From the NCBI GenBank assembly GCA_963771545.1, contig CAVYTX010000003.1, positions 887,936 to 951,935 on the forward strand: 64,000 bases of DNA. Direction: 5' to 3'. A program made the translations under genes and the position numbers. The notes under the pieces are model-generated. The model saw only the letters and a list, made by a program, of their open reading frames with translations, made no database searches and was not told the origin of the DNA. Below, piece by piece: positions 45,222-56,090 of the stretch. This DNA comes from CAKZLS01 sp963771545. GTDB taxonomy: Bacteria; Pseudomonadota; Alphaproteobacteria; Rhodospirillales; Defluviicoccaceae. How positions within the stretch are numbered: the first letter of the stretch is position 1; each line of letters opens with the position of its first letter.

Positions 45222-45400
45222 AGAGGACCGAATGCGGCAACGAAGACCGCCGCCGCCGTCATCGAGACGGCGCGCTTGCAGCGTGAATTCATGCCCGTGT
45301 TTCCTTCCAAGGTTCGGCTTTTAGCCGTTTTTCAAAGGTCCATCAACCCGATGGCGATCCGCCGGAAAATCAAAACGATGGTCATGGGCCCCGGCTATCT

Positions 45401-46168
45401 CTAATCCCCCTCGGTCTCGATGTGGATGGTCCGGCCGCAGTGCTTGCAGTGGATGGCGTCCGGATCGTGGCGGCTGAGACCGCAGTCGGGGCAGGCGTAT
45501 CGGACCTTGTGCGGCCGGAAGATGGTTTGGACAAGCCGCAGGAACAGCGCGACCCCGACCACCATGATGACCACGGCCAACAGCCGCCCATGCGTGCCCT
45601 CCAAAGTTATGTCGCCAAAGCCCGTGGTGGTCAGCGTGGCGACCGTGAAGTAGAGGGCGTCGATGTACGTATTGATCTGCGACTGGGTGTGAACTTCCAG
45701 AACGTAGACGAGCGCCGTGAAAAAGAAAATGAAGACGACAAGATTCAGAGAGCTGCTCAGAACATCCTCATTGGCCTGGAACCACGCCGACTTTGATCTG
45801 AGGTCGCGAAGGAGATGATAGGAGCGAAGGAGCCGCAACGCTCGCAGGACCCTAAGAAAGGCCCAATTTTCGATAAACGGCGCGGCGACGAGTGTCCCGA
45901 TGACGATAAGGTCGGCGATATTGAGGGGTTCGGCGAGGAAATGCAGCTTGCGCCTCGCAATCAACATCCGCGCGGCAAAATCGAGGATCAGAAATACGGC
46001 GATGGTATACTCGACCGCGAGAATCGGTAACGACTCCGGAACCATCGAGGTGATGATGAAAAACGCGATGGTCGCCACGTCGAAGATCAGAAGCGCGTAA
46101 CGGAATATTCTGGCGTTTGGCGATCCGCCGAAATAGAGGCCCTGGAGGCGTGATTTCAGCGTTTTCAT
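45401..46168 (-). CDS. Voltage-gated-type potassium channel with a C-terminal zinc ribbon
   Basis: 255 residues. S1-S4-like helices come first (ALLIFDVATIAFFIITSMVP, EYTIAVFLILDFAARMLIAR, FLRVLRALRLLRSYHLLRDL with arginines every third or fourth residue as in voltage sensors), then the pore (YFTVATLTTTGFGDITLEG; filter TTGFGD) and S6. The C-terminus is a zinc ribbon, YACPDCGLSRHD and IHCKHCGRTIH, an uncommon addition that may gate the channel or bind a partner. K+ selectivity is inferred from the filter. Confidence 0.9.
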   Translation of the reverse strand: MKTLKSRLQGLYFGGSPNARIFRYALLIFDVATIAFFIITSMVPESLPILAVEYTIAVFLILDFAARMLIARRKLHFLAEPLNIADLIVIGTLVAAPFIENWAFLRVLRALRLLRSYHLLRDLRSKSAWFQANEDVLSSSLNLVVFIFFFTALVYVLEVHTQSQINTYIDALYFTVATLTTTGFGDITLEGTHGRLLAVVIMVVGVALFLRLVQTIFRPHKVRYACPDCGLSRHDPDAIHCKHCGRTIHIETEGD

Positions 46169-46185
46169 CGTCTGGGGTCCATTGG

Positions 46186-47075
46186 CTATTTGCGCTTCTG
46201 CTTTTGCTTGTTCGCGGAGGCTTTCTTCCGACCGCCTTTTCCTTTCTCCTCCCCGGACGCGATGGCGTGGTACCGCTTTTCGATTTCGCCGATATCCACG
46301 GTCGGCGGCGGGAACCTCATATCCAGCAATTCCATGTATTCGGAGACGATCCGCGAGATGGCGAGATTGCGGAACCATTTGTGGTTCGAAGGAATGATGA
46401 ACCACGGGGCGTGCGCGGTGCCGCACTTGCCGAGCGCGTCCTCGAAGGCGGCCGTGTAGGCGTCCCAGAACGGGCGCTCGGCGTAGTCGCCGTCGCTGAT
46501 CTTCCAGTGCCGGGCGGGATCGTCGATGCGCTGCTTGAAGCGCCTCAGTTGCTCGTCGGGATCGATGTGCAGGTAGAACTTGAGGATGTGGGTGCCGTTG
46601 TCGCTCAGCATCTTCTCGAAGTTGTTGATGTGGCGGTAGCGCTGGGACCAGACCGACTTCGGAACGAGATCGTGGACGCGCACCACGAGGACGTCTTCGT
46701 AGTGCGAGCGGTTGAAGATCGCCACCTGTCCCTTGGCCGGCGCCGCCTTATGATAGCGCCACAGGAAATCGTGGGCCGCCTCTTCCTTGGACGGAACCTT
46801 GAAGCCGGTAACCGTGCAACCCTGGGGGTTCATGGCGCTCAGCACGTGATTGATGGTCCCGTCCTTGCCCGCCGCGTCGCGCCCCTGAAGGCAAATGAGC
46901 AGCGAGCGCTTGCCCTCCGCGTACATCAGGTACTGGAGGTCGTGCAGCTTTCGGGTGTGGGCCTCGATTTCCGGCAACGCGTCCCGGTGCGACCCGTGGG
47001 TGTCCTTGAAGCCGGCGTCGACCTTGGCGAGATCGACCTTGCTGTTTGGGTTAACGCCGAATCTATCGATGTAGT

Positions 47076-47079
<4 letters not shown>
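46186..47079 (-). CDS. ppk2: Polyphosphate kinase 2 family protein
   Basis: 297 residues from ATG 47079, which overlaps the ATPase stop (ATGA). Signatures: LLICLQGRDAAGKDGTINHV (Walker A), CTVTGFKVPSKEEAAHDFLW, RYHKAAPAKGQVAIFNRSHY and EDVLVVRVHDLV (Walker B and lid), PWFIIPSNHKWFRNLAISRI. PPK2 enzymes transfer phosphate between polyphosphate and nucleotides, making ATP/GTP or polyP. The C-terminus is lysine-rich (KGGRKKASANKQKQKRK). Coupling to the ATPase gene suggests shared control. Confidence 0.92.
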
Positions 47080-49690
<2,611 letters not shown>

Positions 49691-49783
49691 TGTTGTCGCT
49701 CCTCATCGACGTGCCTCGTTGCCGGATTTTTGGCGCATGTTCCAGCCGATAACTCCCACCGTCCACCGAAAAAACCGGCCCGA

Positions 49784-51553
49784 TCACGACGGGCCATCAT
49801 CCTTGAGCGTTGGCGTTGATTCCGCTGCCGGAGCCGGTTTGGGGCGGTTTTGGTAAGCGCGCACCGCGGCTTTTATGGTTGGGAAGCCTGGTCCCAATTC
49901 GACCTCAAGACGTTTTTTCGCCCAAGCGCGCGTAAAGAATCGGGCCAGATTGCGTTTGGTGCGGGCATGGGCGAGGACGATGCCTTGTGCCTCCAACTCC
50001 TCCCGAAGCTCATCGATCTTTTGAATCGCGGTCACATCGATGACATTGATCGGGCTGGCGTCCACCACCACCCACTCGATGGGCGTCTTGGCGGCGGCGA
50101 TCGCCGCGTGCACACGCTGTTTAAAATAGTCGGCATTGTAGAAAACCAGATCGGAGTCGAACCGGTAGAGCAGGAGGCCCGGAATCGTGGTCGCTTCCGG
50201 GTAGTCCTCGACATTGTGGAAACCCTTGACACCGGCCATGCGGCCGAGGATCTCGTCATGGGGCCGGGATCCGGCATAGAGCAACCAGATCAGCGCGAGC
50301 GCGACCGCCAGCAACACCCCGGGCAGGACGCCGAGAACGAGGGCGCCCAAGGTGGTAACCAGCGAGAGCGCAAGCTCGCGGCGACTCATATCGTACAGGT
50401 CGCGCAAGGCCGCGAAATCGAACAGGCCGGCCGCCGACACCATGATGACCGCCGCCAGCGCGGCATCGGGGACGAGGGCGAGCGGCGCCGTCAGAAAGAA
50501 CAGAACAAGCAGCATGGCCCCGGCGGCGACGATACCCGACATCTGGGATTTGCCGCCCATGGCGCTGTTGACGGCCGTGCGCGAATCCGCGCCGGTAACC
50601 GGAAATCCCTGTGCCAGGCCCGATGCGAGGTTGCAGGCGCCGAAGCCGATCAATTCCTGATTGGCGTCAACGTCGTAACCATTACGCCGCGCGAAGCTCT
50701 TCGACGTCAGCACGCCGCTGGTGAAGCTGATCAGCATGATGCCCGCGGCGTCGCGAAACAGATGCTCGTAGGTGTCCGGTTCGAGCAGCGCGAAGTGAAA
50801 TGTCGGGAGTCCCGCCGGAACCTGGCCGAGAACCGTGACTCCCAGGTTTTCCAGAGACATTGCCCAGACCAAGAAAATGCCGGCAATGACGACGACGAGG
50901 GCGCCGGGAACTCTCGGGAGCGACCGCCGCAACAGAACCAGCAATGCCAGCAGGCCCAGGCCCAGGATCAGCGTCGGGATGTGAGTTTGATCGAGGTTGC
51001 GGACGAACGCCAGCAATTTGGGAAAAAAGCCGGAGGCTTCGCCGACGTATCCGAACAGCGGCGGAAGCTGCCCGACGATGATGATCAGGGCGATGCCGTT
51101 GAGGTATCCGGCCAGGATGGGCTGAGCCAGAAAATTGGCGATGAAGCCCAGTCGCGCGATCCCGGCAACCACGTAGAGGACGCCCGTCATCAGGGTCAGA
51201 ACCACCATCAGGGCCAGGTATCTCTCCGTATCGCCGCCGGCCATGGTGCCGAGACTGGCCGCCACCATGATGCAGGTGGCGGCGTCCGGTCCGGTCATGA
51301 GTTGGCGGGACGATCCGAAAAGCGCGTACGCCAGAAGCGGGAAGATCGCCGAATACATGCCGACGACCGGCGGCACGCCCGCCAACGCCGAATAAGCGAT
51401 TCCCACGGGCAGGGCGATGGCGGCCACCGACAGACCGGCCGCCGCGTCGTAGCGAAACCAGGACCGTTCGTAGCGGCAAAGAGTTTCCAATCCCGGCGCG
51501 TACCGCTGCGCCAAGCGCCGAAAGCCGCCACCTTGCTGTTCTTCACCCGCCAT
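49784..51553 (-). CDS. SulP-family anion transporter with STAS domain
   Basis: 589 residues from ATG 51553 with AAGGAG seven bases upstream. Twelve or so membrane helices with the family start AGLSVAAIALPVGIAYSALA, GVPPVVGMYSAIFPLLAYAL, SSRQLMTGPDAATCIMVAAS and GFGACNLASGLAQGFPVTGA, SRTAVNSAMGGKSQMSGIVA. The C-terminal STAS domain (about 440-560) has LVFYNADYFKQRVHAAIAAA and VDASPINVIDVTAIQKIDEL. SulP proteins move sulfate, bicarbonate or other anions; the substrate is not clear. Confidence 0.94.
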   Translation of the reverse strand: MAGEEQQGGGFRRLAQRYAPGLETLCRYERSWFRYDAAAGLSVAAIALPVGIAYSALAGVPPVVGMYSAIFPLLAYALFGSSRQLMTGPDAATCIMVAASLGTMAGGDTERYLALMVVLTLMTGVLYVVAGIARLGFIANFLAQPILAGYLNGIALIIIVGQLPPLFGYVGEASGFFPKLLAFVRNLDQTHIPTLILGLGLLALLVLLRRSLPRVPGALVVVIAGIFLVWAMSLENLGVTVLGQVPAGLPTFHFALLEPDTYEHLFRDAAGIMLISFTSGVLTSKSFARRNGYDVDANQELIGFGACNLASGLAQGFPVTGADSRTAVNSAMGGKSQMSGIVAAGAMLLVLFFLTAPLALVPDAALAAVIMVSAAGLFDFAALRDLYDMSRRELALSLVTTLGALVLGVLPGVLLAVALALIWLLYAGSRPHDEILGRMAGVKGFHNVEDYPEATTIPGLLLYRFDSDLVFYNADYFKQRVHAAIAAAKTPIEWVVVDASPINVIDVTAIQKIDELREELEAQGIVLAHARTKRNLARFFTRAWAKKRLEVELGPGFPTIKAAVRAYQNRPKPAPAAESTPTLKDDGPS

Positions 51554-51612
51554 TTTTGCTCCTTCGGTCGGTCTCCCGGACGACCGCTTTGACCGACCAC
51601 TAGACGTCCGGG

Positions 51613-51999
51613 TCAATCCTCCTGGAGCCACCGCATGGCCTTGTCGCGCTGATCCAACGGGAAGAACCGGACCGTTGCGCGCTTGGCAACGTCGGCGATG
51701 CGTTCTTGTTCGCCTTGCCATTTAGCGTCGGCGACAACGGCGACGCGTTGGATCATGTCGCTCAGCATCTTGCCCGCTATGGTCCCGGCCGTCTTGGCCC
51801 CTTGCTCCCATCCTTCGAGGTCTTGCCAGTCTTGAAGCACCCGAATCCCGCCTTTCGCGCCGCCCGAAAGGCGCACGCCCACCTGGGGGAATCGGTCCTC
51901 CAGATTATCCAGCTCGCTCTCGATGTCTGCCTCGGAGACCTTGCCCTGCATTTCGATGGTGAGAATTCTCGTGGCTTCGTCCATGGTGACTTTGATCAT
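51613..51999 (-). CDS. SpoIIAA-like (STAS-fold) protein
   Basis: 128 residues. Pattern of SpoIIAA-like proteins: ATRILTIEMQGKVSEADIES (first strand and helix), GIRVLQDWQDLEGWEQGAKT, QRVAVVADAKWQGEQERIAD and VRFFPLDQRDKAMRWLQ. Lacks an obvious phosphorylatable Ser/Thr of anti-anti-sigma factors. It starts 60 bases before the SulP gene on the same strand, so a role with that STAS transporter is plausible but unproven. Confidence 0.8.
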   Translation of the reverse strand: MIKVTMDEATRILTIEMQGKVSEADIESELDNLEDRFPQVGVRLSGGAKGGIRVLQDWQDLEGWEQGAKTAGTIAGKMLSDMIQRVAVVADAKWQGEQERIADVAKRATVRFFPLDQRDKAMRWLQED

Positions 52000-52077
52000 T
52001 GTTGCCTCTAATCCCTTCGGTGTTCCTGCACTGACGTATGACTACCATGGGCCGGTCCGGGACCGCTAGAATACGCC

Positions 52078-52623
52078 ATGGCCCGGGCCCCTCGCAAAGC
52101 CACGCCGCAATCGCTGGAGAACGCCGCGCTCTATTATCTGCGGCGGTTCGCGTCTTCGGCCGAAAACCTGCGCCGGGTGCTGATGCGCCGGGTGGAACGC
52201 TCGGTGCGCCTGCATGATACCGACCGGGAGGAGGGCCGGGCGTCGGTGCACGCGCTCGTGGACCGGTTCCAGGCCTCGGGCCTGCTGGACGATCGCGCCT
52301 ATGCCGAAAGCCGCGCCTTGACCCTTTACCGGCGAGGCGCGCCGGCCCGGGGCATTCGCGCCCGGCTGATGGAAAAAGGAGTGGCTCCCGATCACATCGA
52401 GGCGGCATTGGCCGGATTGACGGAAGCCGGCGAAGTCACGGATTTTTACGCGGCGGTCAATCTGGCGCGGCGCCGGCGGCTGGGCCCCTACCGCCCGTGC
52501 TCCGCGCGGGTTGAAATGCGCGAAAAGGATCTGGCGGCGCTGGCCCGCGCCGGTTTTTCCTACGCCATCGCGCGGCGGATCGTCGAGGCCGAGACGCCGG
52601 AAGATTTGGAACCGTCCGATTGA
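52078..52623 (+). CDS. recX: RecX-family regulatory protein
   Basis: 181 residues. Three-helix RecX repeats: LENAALYYLRRFASSAENLR, RVLMRRVERSV, LVDRFQASGLLDDRAYAESR, RGIRARLMEKGVAPDHIEAA (joined as ARGIRARLMEKGV) and EKDLAALARAGFSYAIARRI. RecX inhibits RecA filaments; recA itself is not here. The 3' half and ~170 bp downstream are repeated at 59384-59880. Confidence 0.93.
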   Translation: MARAPRKATPQSLENAALYYLRRFASSAENLRRVLMRRVERSVRLHDTDREEGRASVHALVDRFQASGLLDDRAYAESRALTLYRRGAPARGIRARLMEKGVAPDHIEAALAGLTEAGEVTDFYAAVNLARRRRLGPYRPCSARVEMREKDLAALARAGFSYAIARRIVEAETPEDLEPSD

Positions 52624-52933
52624 GATTTGCCCCGCGCTTGCCAAAGCGGCGACAGCGGGCAAGATTGCTGGAACTAAAGTTTGGAAGGGGAACCCGTGCC
52701 TATCCGGTTAAGACAGATACCCACTACATATATAGAGTAAACGACGCGCCATGCCGACACCGCCCAATCGGCCGGTTATGACCCGTTGCGGACTCTGACC
52801 GGCGTAGGTCATCGTTGCTCGCCTGGGTCCGCTGTCGTAGGATTGCTGACTTACCTGGAGCGGAGGCGCTTCGACGCGATTAGCCGCAAACGGGCTTGGG
52901 AGGGTTTATGGTAGCCTTCGTAAGGAGGCAATT
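52624..52933. other. Gap between recX and transglutaminase gene
   Basis: About 310 bp, mostly filled by repeat copy A. The right part (52800-52933) holds only the AAGGAGG ribosome site at 52922-52928 for the next gene's TTG start. Confidence 0.5.
52650..52798 (+). repeat. Dispersed intergenic repeat, copy A (after recX)
   Basis: Starts GACAGCGGGCAAGATTGCTG, contains CCGGTTAAGACAGATACCCA and TATATAGAGTAAACGACG, and ends in a short frame MPTPPNRPVMTRCGL (ATG 52751 to TGA 52798). Copies B (54065-54194) and C (59745-59880) are nearly identical. The conserved start codon and ten-residue MPTPPNRPVM in all three suggest a leader peptide or a copied gene start. Confidence 0.65.
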
Positions 52934-53839
52934 TTGACCACGCTTGCGATTCATCACCAGACGACCTACCGATACCACGCACCGATGGAGTTCGGTGCGC
53001 ACAGGATGATGCTTCGTCCACGCGAGAGCCGCAATCTGCGTCTCATCGCGCACGATCTGACGCTGAAACCCGCCGCGACCGTCGCATGGGCGCACGATGT
53101 ATTCGGCAATGCCGTTGCGACCGCGACGTTTCATGAGAAGTCGGACATGCTCGTCATCGACAGCTTTGCCGAACTCACGCTCGACGTTGAACAGTGGCCC
53201 GTCTTCGATATCGCTGCCTCGGCAGCGAACTACCCCTTTCTCCTAACCGAGGACGATATGACGGACCTCGGCGCGTTGCGGCTTCAAGGTTATCTCGATT
53301 CTTCCGGGCAGCTTCGCGCGTGGGCGCGGGAATTCGTTGCGGGAAACCCGACTGGGACCCTTGCCCTGCTCAAGGATATCTGCGCCGGCGTCGCCGCGCG
53401 GGTCGCCTATGAAGTTCGCGAAGGAGAGGGCACCCAGTCGCCAGGGCAAACGCTTGCTCGTAATCAGGGTTCATGCCGCGACTTCGCCGTCCTCTTCGTG
53501 GATGCCGTACGTAGTCTTGGTTTTGGCGCGCGGATCGTATCGGGATATCTCTACGATCCGGATCGGGGCGCGCTCGGTTCAGCCGGTTGCGGATCGACTC
53601 ATGCGTGGGCAGAGGTCTATGTGCCCGGCGCGGGCTGGATTACGTTTGATCCAACCAATCGAAGTGTCGGAGGTTTCAATCTCATCCCGGTTGCCGTCGC
53701 TCGCCACATTCGGCAGACCATGCCTGTCTCCGGCAATTTCGTCGGTGGTCAAGATGCGTTTGAAGGGATGGATGTGCGAGTGGAGGTTGCACTCTCTGGA
53801 CCGTCACCGCACGCCCACGTTGACACTGAAGCATGTTGA
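52934..53839 (+). CDS. Transglutaminase-family protein
   Basis: 301 residues from TTG 52934 with a strong AAGGAGG five bases upstream. The N-terminal strand-rich domain (LAIHHQTTYRYHAPMEFGAH, RMMLRPRESRNLRLIAHDLT) is typical of bacterial transglutaminase-like proteins, followed by the catalytic core RNQGSCRDFAVLFVDAVRSL (Cys), CGSTHAWAEVYVPGAGW (His) and ITFDPTNRSVGG (Asp). No signal peptide, so probably cytoplasmic; such genes often sit near cyanophycin-like or amide ligase genes, none of which is seen here. Confidence 0.93.
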   Translation: MTTLAIHHQTTYRYHAPMEFGAHRMMLRPRESRNLRLIAHDLTLKPAATVAWAHDVFGNAVATATFHEKSDMLVIDSFAELTLDVEQWPVFDIAASAANYPFLLTEDDMTDLGALRLQGYLDSSGQLRAWAREFVAGNPTGTLALLKDICAGVAARVAYEVREGEGTQSPGQTLARNQGSCRDFAVLFVDAVRSLGFGARIVSGYLYDPDRGALGSAGCGSTHAWAEVYVPGAGWITFDPTNRSVGGFNLIPVAVARHIRQTMPVSGNFVGGQDAFEGMDVRVEVALSGPSPHAHVDTEAC

Positions 53840-54003
53840 AGGCCGCGTCGGGTCACGATCCACCGTACCCGTTCCGCATGAAACCTTCCGCTATCCCATC
53901 CAGAGGCCGCCATCGGGCAAGCGTGCCGCGCCGCTGTCAGCCAAGTCCGCCCCTGGCTTTGTGTCACGAGGATCGCCGGTCCAAACGGCGGTGCGCAACT
54001 GAA

Positions 54004-54054
54004 AGCAAGGGGGTCAGAGTCATTTGATTTTCAAACGAATTTGACCCCCTTGCT
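54004..54054. repeat. 51-bp hairpin element with 13-bp arms
   Basis: Perfect arms AGCAAGGGGGTCA (54004-54016) and TGACCCCCTTGCT (54042-54054), with loop GAGTCATTTGATTTTCAAAC to AATT. Looks like a short palindromic transposon derivative of the REP-associated tyrosine transposase type. A half copy lies at 59358-59381. Confidence 0.7.
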
Positions 54055-54064
54055 ACGAAAACGG

Positions 54065-54214
54065 CGGCGGCGGGCAAGATTGCTGGAACAAAAGTTTGGA
54101 AGGGGAACCCGTGCCTATTCGGTTAAGACCGATACCCACTACATATAGAGTAAACGACGCGTCATGCCGACACCGCCCAATCGGCCGGTTATGAACATCC
54201 CGCCGGAAATTTGA
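54065..54214 (+). repeat. Dispersed intergenic repeat, copy B
   Basis: Matches copies A and C from GGGCAAGATTGCTGGAAC to CGGCCGGTTATGA, then diverges. Contains the frame MPTPPNRPVMNIPPEI (54164-54214). It begins 11 bp after the hairpin element. Confidence 0.6.
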
Positions 54215-54308
54215 AGAGGAAATCGTCGGCGACCTTTCGAATTTTGGTGCTGATATAGCGCTTCGCGCTTGCCTCCGGCGGGAGTATTTGAAGAGCGATG
54301 ATGTGAGG

Positions 54309-55694
54309 TTATGGTGGTCCTGCGGTACAGGCTGGAGAGCCGATGGCCGCGAGCGGTGATGGTATCACCTTGAACGGCTCGTCTTCTGACGGGCCGTTCT
54401 CACGATCGACTGCGGGTGGGCCGCCGGTCCGGTGGCAGTTGTCAGGGCAGGACTGCGGGTGGATGGTTTCATCTGGGGCGCCTGGGAGGTCTCCCTGAGT
54501 GTCGATTCTGTAGGGGCGGTCCTGGCGCAGCATCTTGAAGATGACGCGGCAGAGGTGCCGGCCGAGGGCGCGGATGGCCTGATTGTGCGTCTTGCCTTGG
54601 CTGCGCTTTTTCTCGTAGTAGCGCTGGGATTGGGCGACCTCTTTGCGGTGGCGGTCGAGGGCGGTCATCATCGCGGCCTTGGCGCGGGTGTTGACATGCT
54701 TGGGCGATTTGGAGCCGCGCAGCTTGCCGGAGCTATGATCCAGCGTGGCCATTCCGAGATAGAGCGCCAAGCTGGCCTCGCTCTTGAAGCGGGCTATGGT
54801 GCCGATCTCGCCGGCCAGCTCGGCCGAGCAGACGGCGCCAAAGCCGGGGATGGAGGCGAGCTGACGCGCAGCGCTGGAGGTCTCGGCAACCCGCGCGATC
54901 TCGTCGTCCAAAGCCTTGATCTGGCGCTTGAGCTCGAGAACCCGTAAGGCATCCTGATGGATCATGGTGCCGACCAGGCCGGCATCCCGGCTGAAGCAGG
55001 CGCTTGTCTGCCAAGCCTGGATACGATCGGCATAACAAGCGCCGATCGCCGGCAGCTTCAAGAGGCTGGCGCGGCGGACCCCGGCGAGCTTGCGCAGGTC
55101 CTTGCGACAGGTCAGAAAATTCAGGAACCAGAGGTTCGCGACATCGCGCGTGATCTCCACCAGGCCCGGCGCGGCGGCTTGGAGATCGCTATGCAGAACG
55201 CTCGTCAGGCGCACACGCTCGTTCACCAGGCGCCGTCGGCGCCGGGTCAGGCGTTTGAGGACGTCGTTCTCCTCGGGCCTGGCCATGACCTCCTGGAGCA
55301 CATCGGCGGCCAAGGGCAAATGTTCGCGCAACTGCAGCAGCTCAAGGGTCTTGCGGGTGTCGATCCGGTCGCTCTTGGCGGCCGCCGGAAAGATCTCCTT
55401 GAAGCGGGCCAGTTTCAGATTGTTGACATTGAACAGCGACCAGCCTCGCTCCGCGACCAGGCCGTCGAGCGGCCTGGCGTGGCCGCCGTAGCCCTCCATG
55501 GCGACGGCAACCGGAAAGGGGTGGCCCTCGGCTTGCGCCTCGATCCGTGAAAAGAATTCCTCGAAGCCCGCCGCACTATGGGGGATCTCGAATTCCTCCA
55601 GCAGGCGGCCGTCCGACAGGCCGATCGCGACCGCGTGGCACCGTGAGCCGATATCAACGCCGACATGCAGGTGCCGAGAGATGGGGGAAAGCAT
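54309..55694 (-). CDS. IS110-family transposase
   Basis: 461 residues from ATG 55694 with AAGGAG seven bases upstream. N-terminal DEDD-type catalytic domain: HVGVDIGSRCHAVAIGL (first Asp), AVAMEGYGGHARPLDG (Glu) and AAKSDRIDTRKTLELLQL (Asp residues). C-terminal transposase_20 domain: ASIPGFGAVCSAELAGEIGT, SLALYLGMATLDHSSG, HNQAIRALGRHLCRVIFKML. IS110 elements have no inverted repeats or target duplications, so the ends cannot be fixed. Full length and likely active. Confidence 0.93.
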   Translation of the reverse strand: MLSPISRHLHVGVDIGSRCHAVAIGLSDGRLLEEFEIPHSAAGFEEFFSRIEAQAEGHPFPVAVAMEGYGGHARPLDGLVAERGWSLFNVNNLKLARFKEIFPAAAKSDRIDTRKTLELLQLREHLPLAADVLQEVMARPEENDVLKRLTRRRRRLVNERVRLTSVLHSDLQAAAPGLVEITRDVANLWFLNFLTCRKDLRKLAGVRRASLLKLPAIGACYADRIQAWQTSACFSRDAGLVGTMIHQDALRVLELKRQIKALDDEIARVAETSSAARQLASIPGFGAVCSAELAGEIGTIARFKSEASLALYLGMATLDHSSGKLRGSKSPKHVNTRAKAAMMTALDRHRKEVAQSQRYYEKKRSQGKTHNQAIRALGRHLCRVIFKMLRQDRPYRIDTQGDLPGAPDETIHPQSCPDNCHRTGGPPAVDRENGPSEDEPFKVIPSPLAAIGSPACTAGPP

Positions 55695-56090
55695 CGTTTG
55701 CTCCTTCGGCAGACAAGACCATCGGATCATCCTCCGGGTCTCGTCTACCAGCAGAGCCACGCTCGCCGCAGCGATCGGCACCATCCCGGTCGACCCGTCG
55801 GATGATGCAGGTGACGGGGGCGGCATTTCAAAAGGGGTGAGCCCGGCTCGCCGGGCCACTGACCCAAAGTAGCCACACCCCCGTCGGCCTCAGACTAGCC
55901 ATCCTGCGCCGCACGCGCCACCTGCACTCCAGGGAGAGCCGCCCAATAGGCCGCTCTCTCCGGAGAAATTCGATGGTAGACCCGTTTCAGACATTCCGAA
56001 GATCCCGATCCAAGTCATTTGACGTGACGCAACCTAACCCGTCGGGCTAGAATGCTTCACGGAGTTTCTGCACGGAAAGTCGGGGGGGCC
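55695..56090. other. Gap between IS110 transposase and cyclase
   Basis: About 400 bp. The left part is probably the 5' end of the IS110 element, where its noncoding guide RNA region would lie. The right part (55900-56090) must contain the cyclase promoter; nothing distinctive seen. Confidence 0.35.

Larger units (their letters stand above)
53840..54308. other. Gap with a hairpin element and repeat copy B
   Basis: About 470 bp before the IS110 transposase: chromosomal DNA to 54000, the hairpin element (54004-54054), repeat copy B (54065-54214) and a short unassigned region that may include the left end of the IS110 element. Confidence 0.5.

Noticed and set aside
52934..53839. Transglutaminase gene considered as part of a peptide-amide synthesis cluster
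   Set aside because: The usual companion genes (circularly permuted ATP-grasp and alpha-E domain proteins) are absent from the window.
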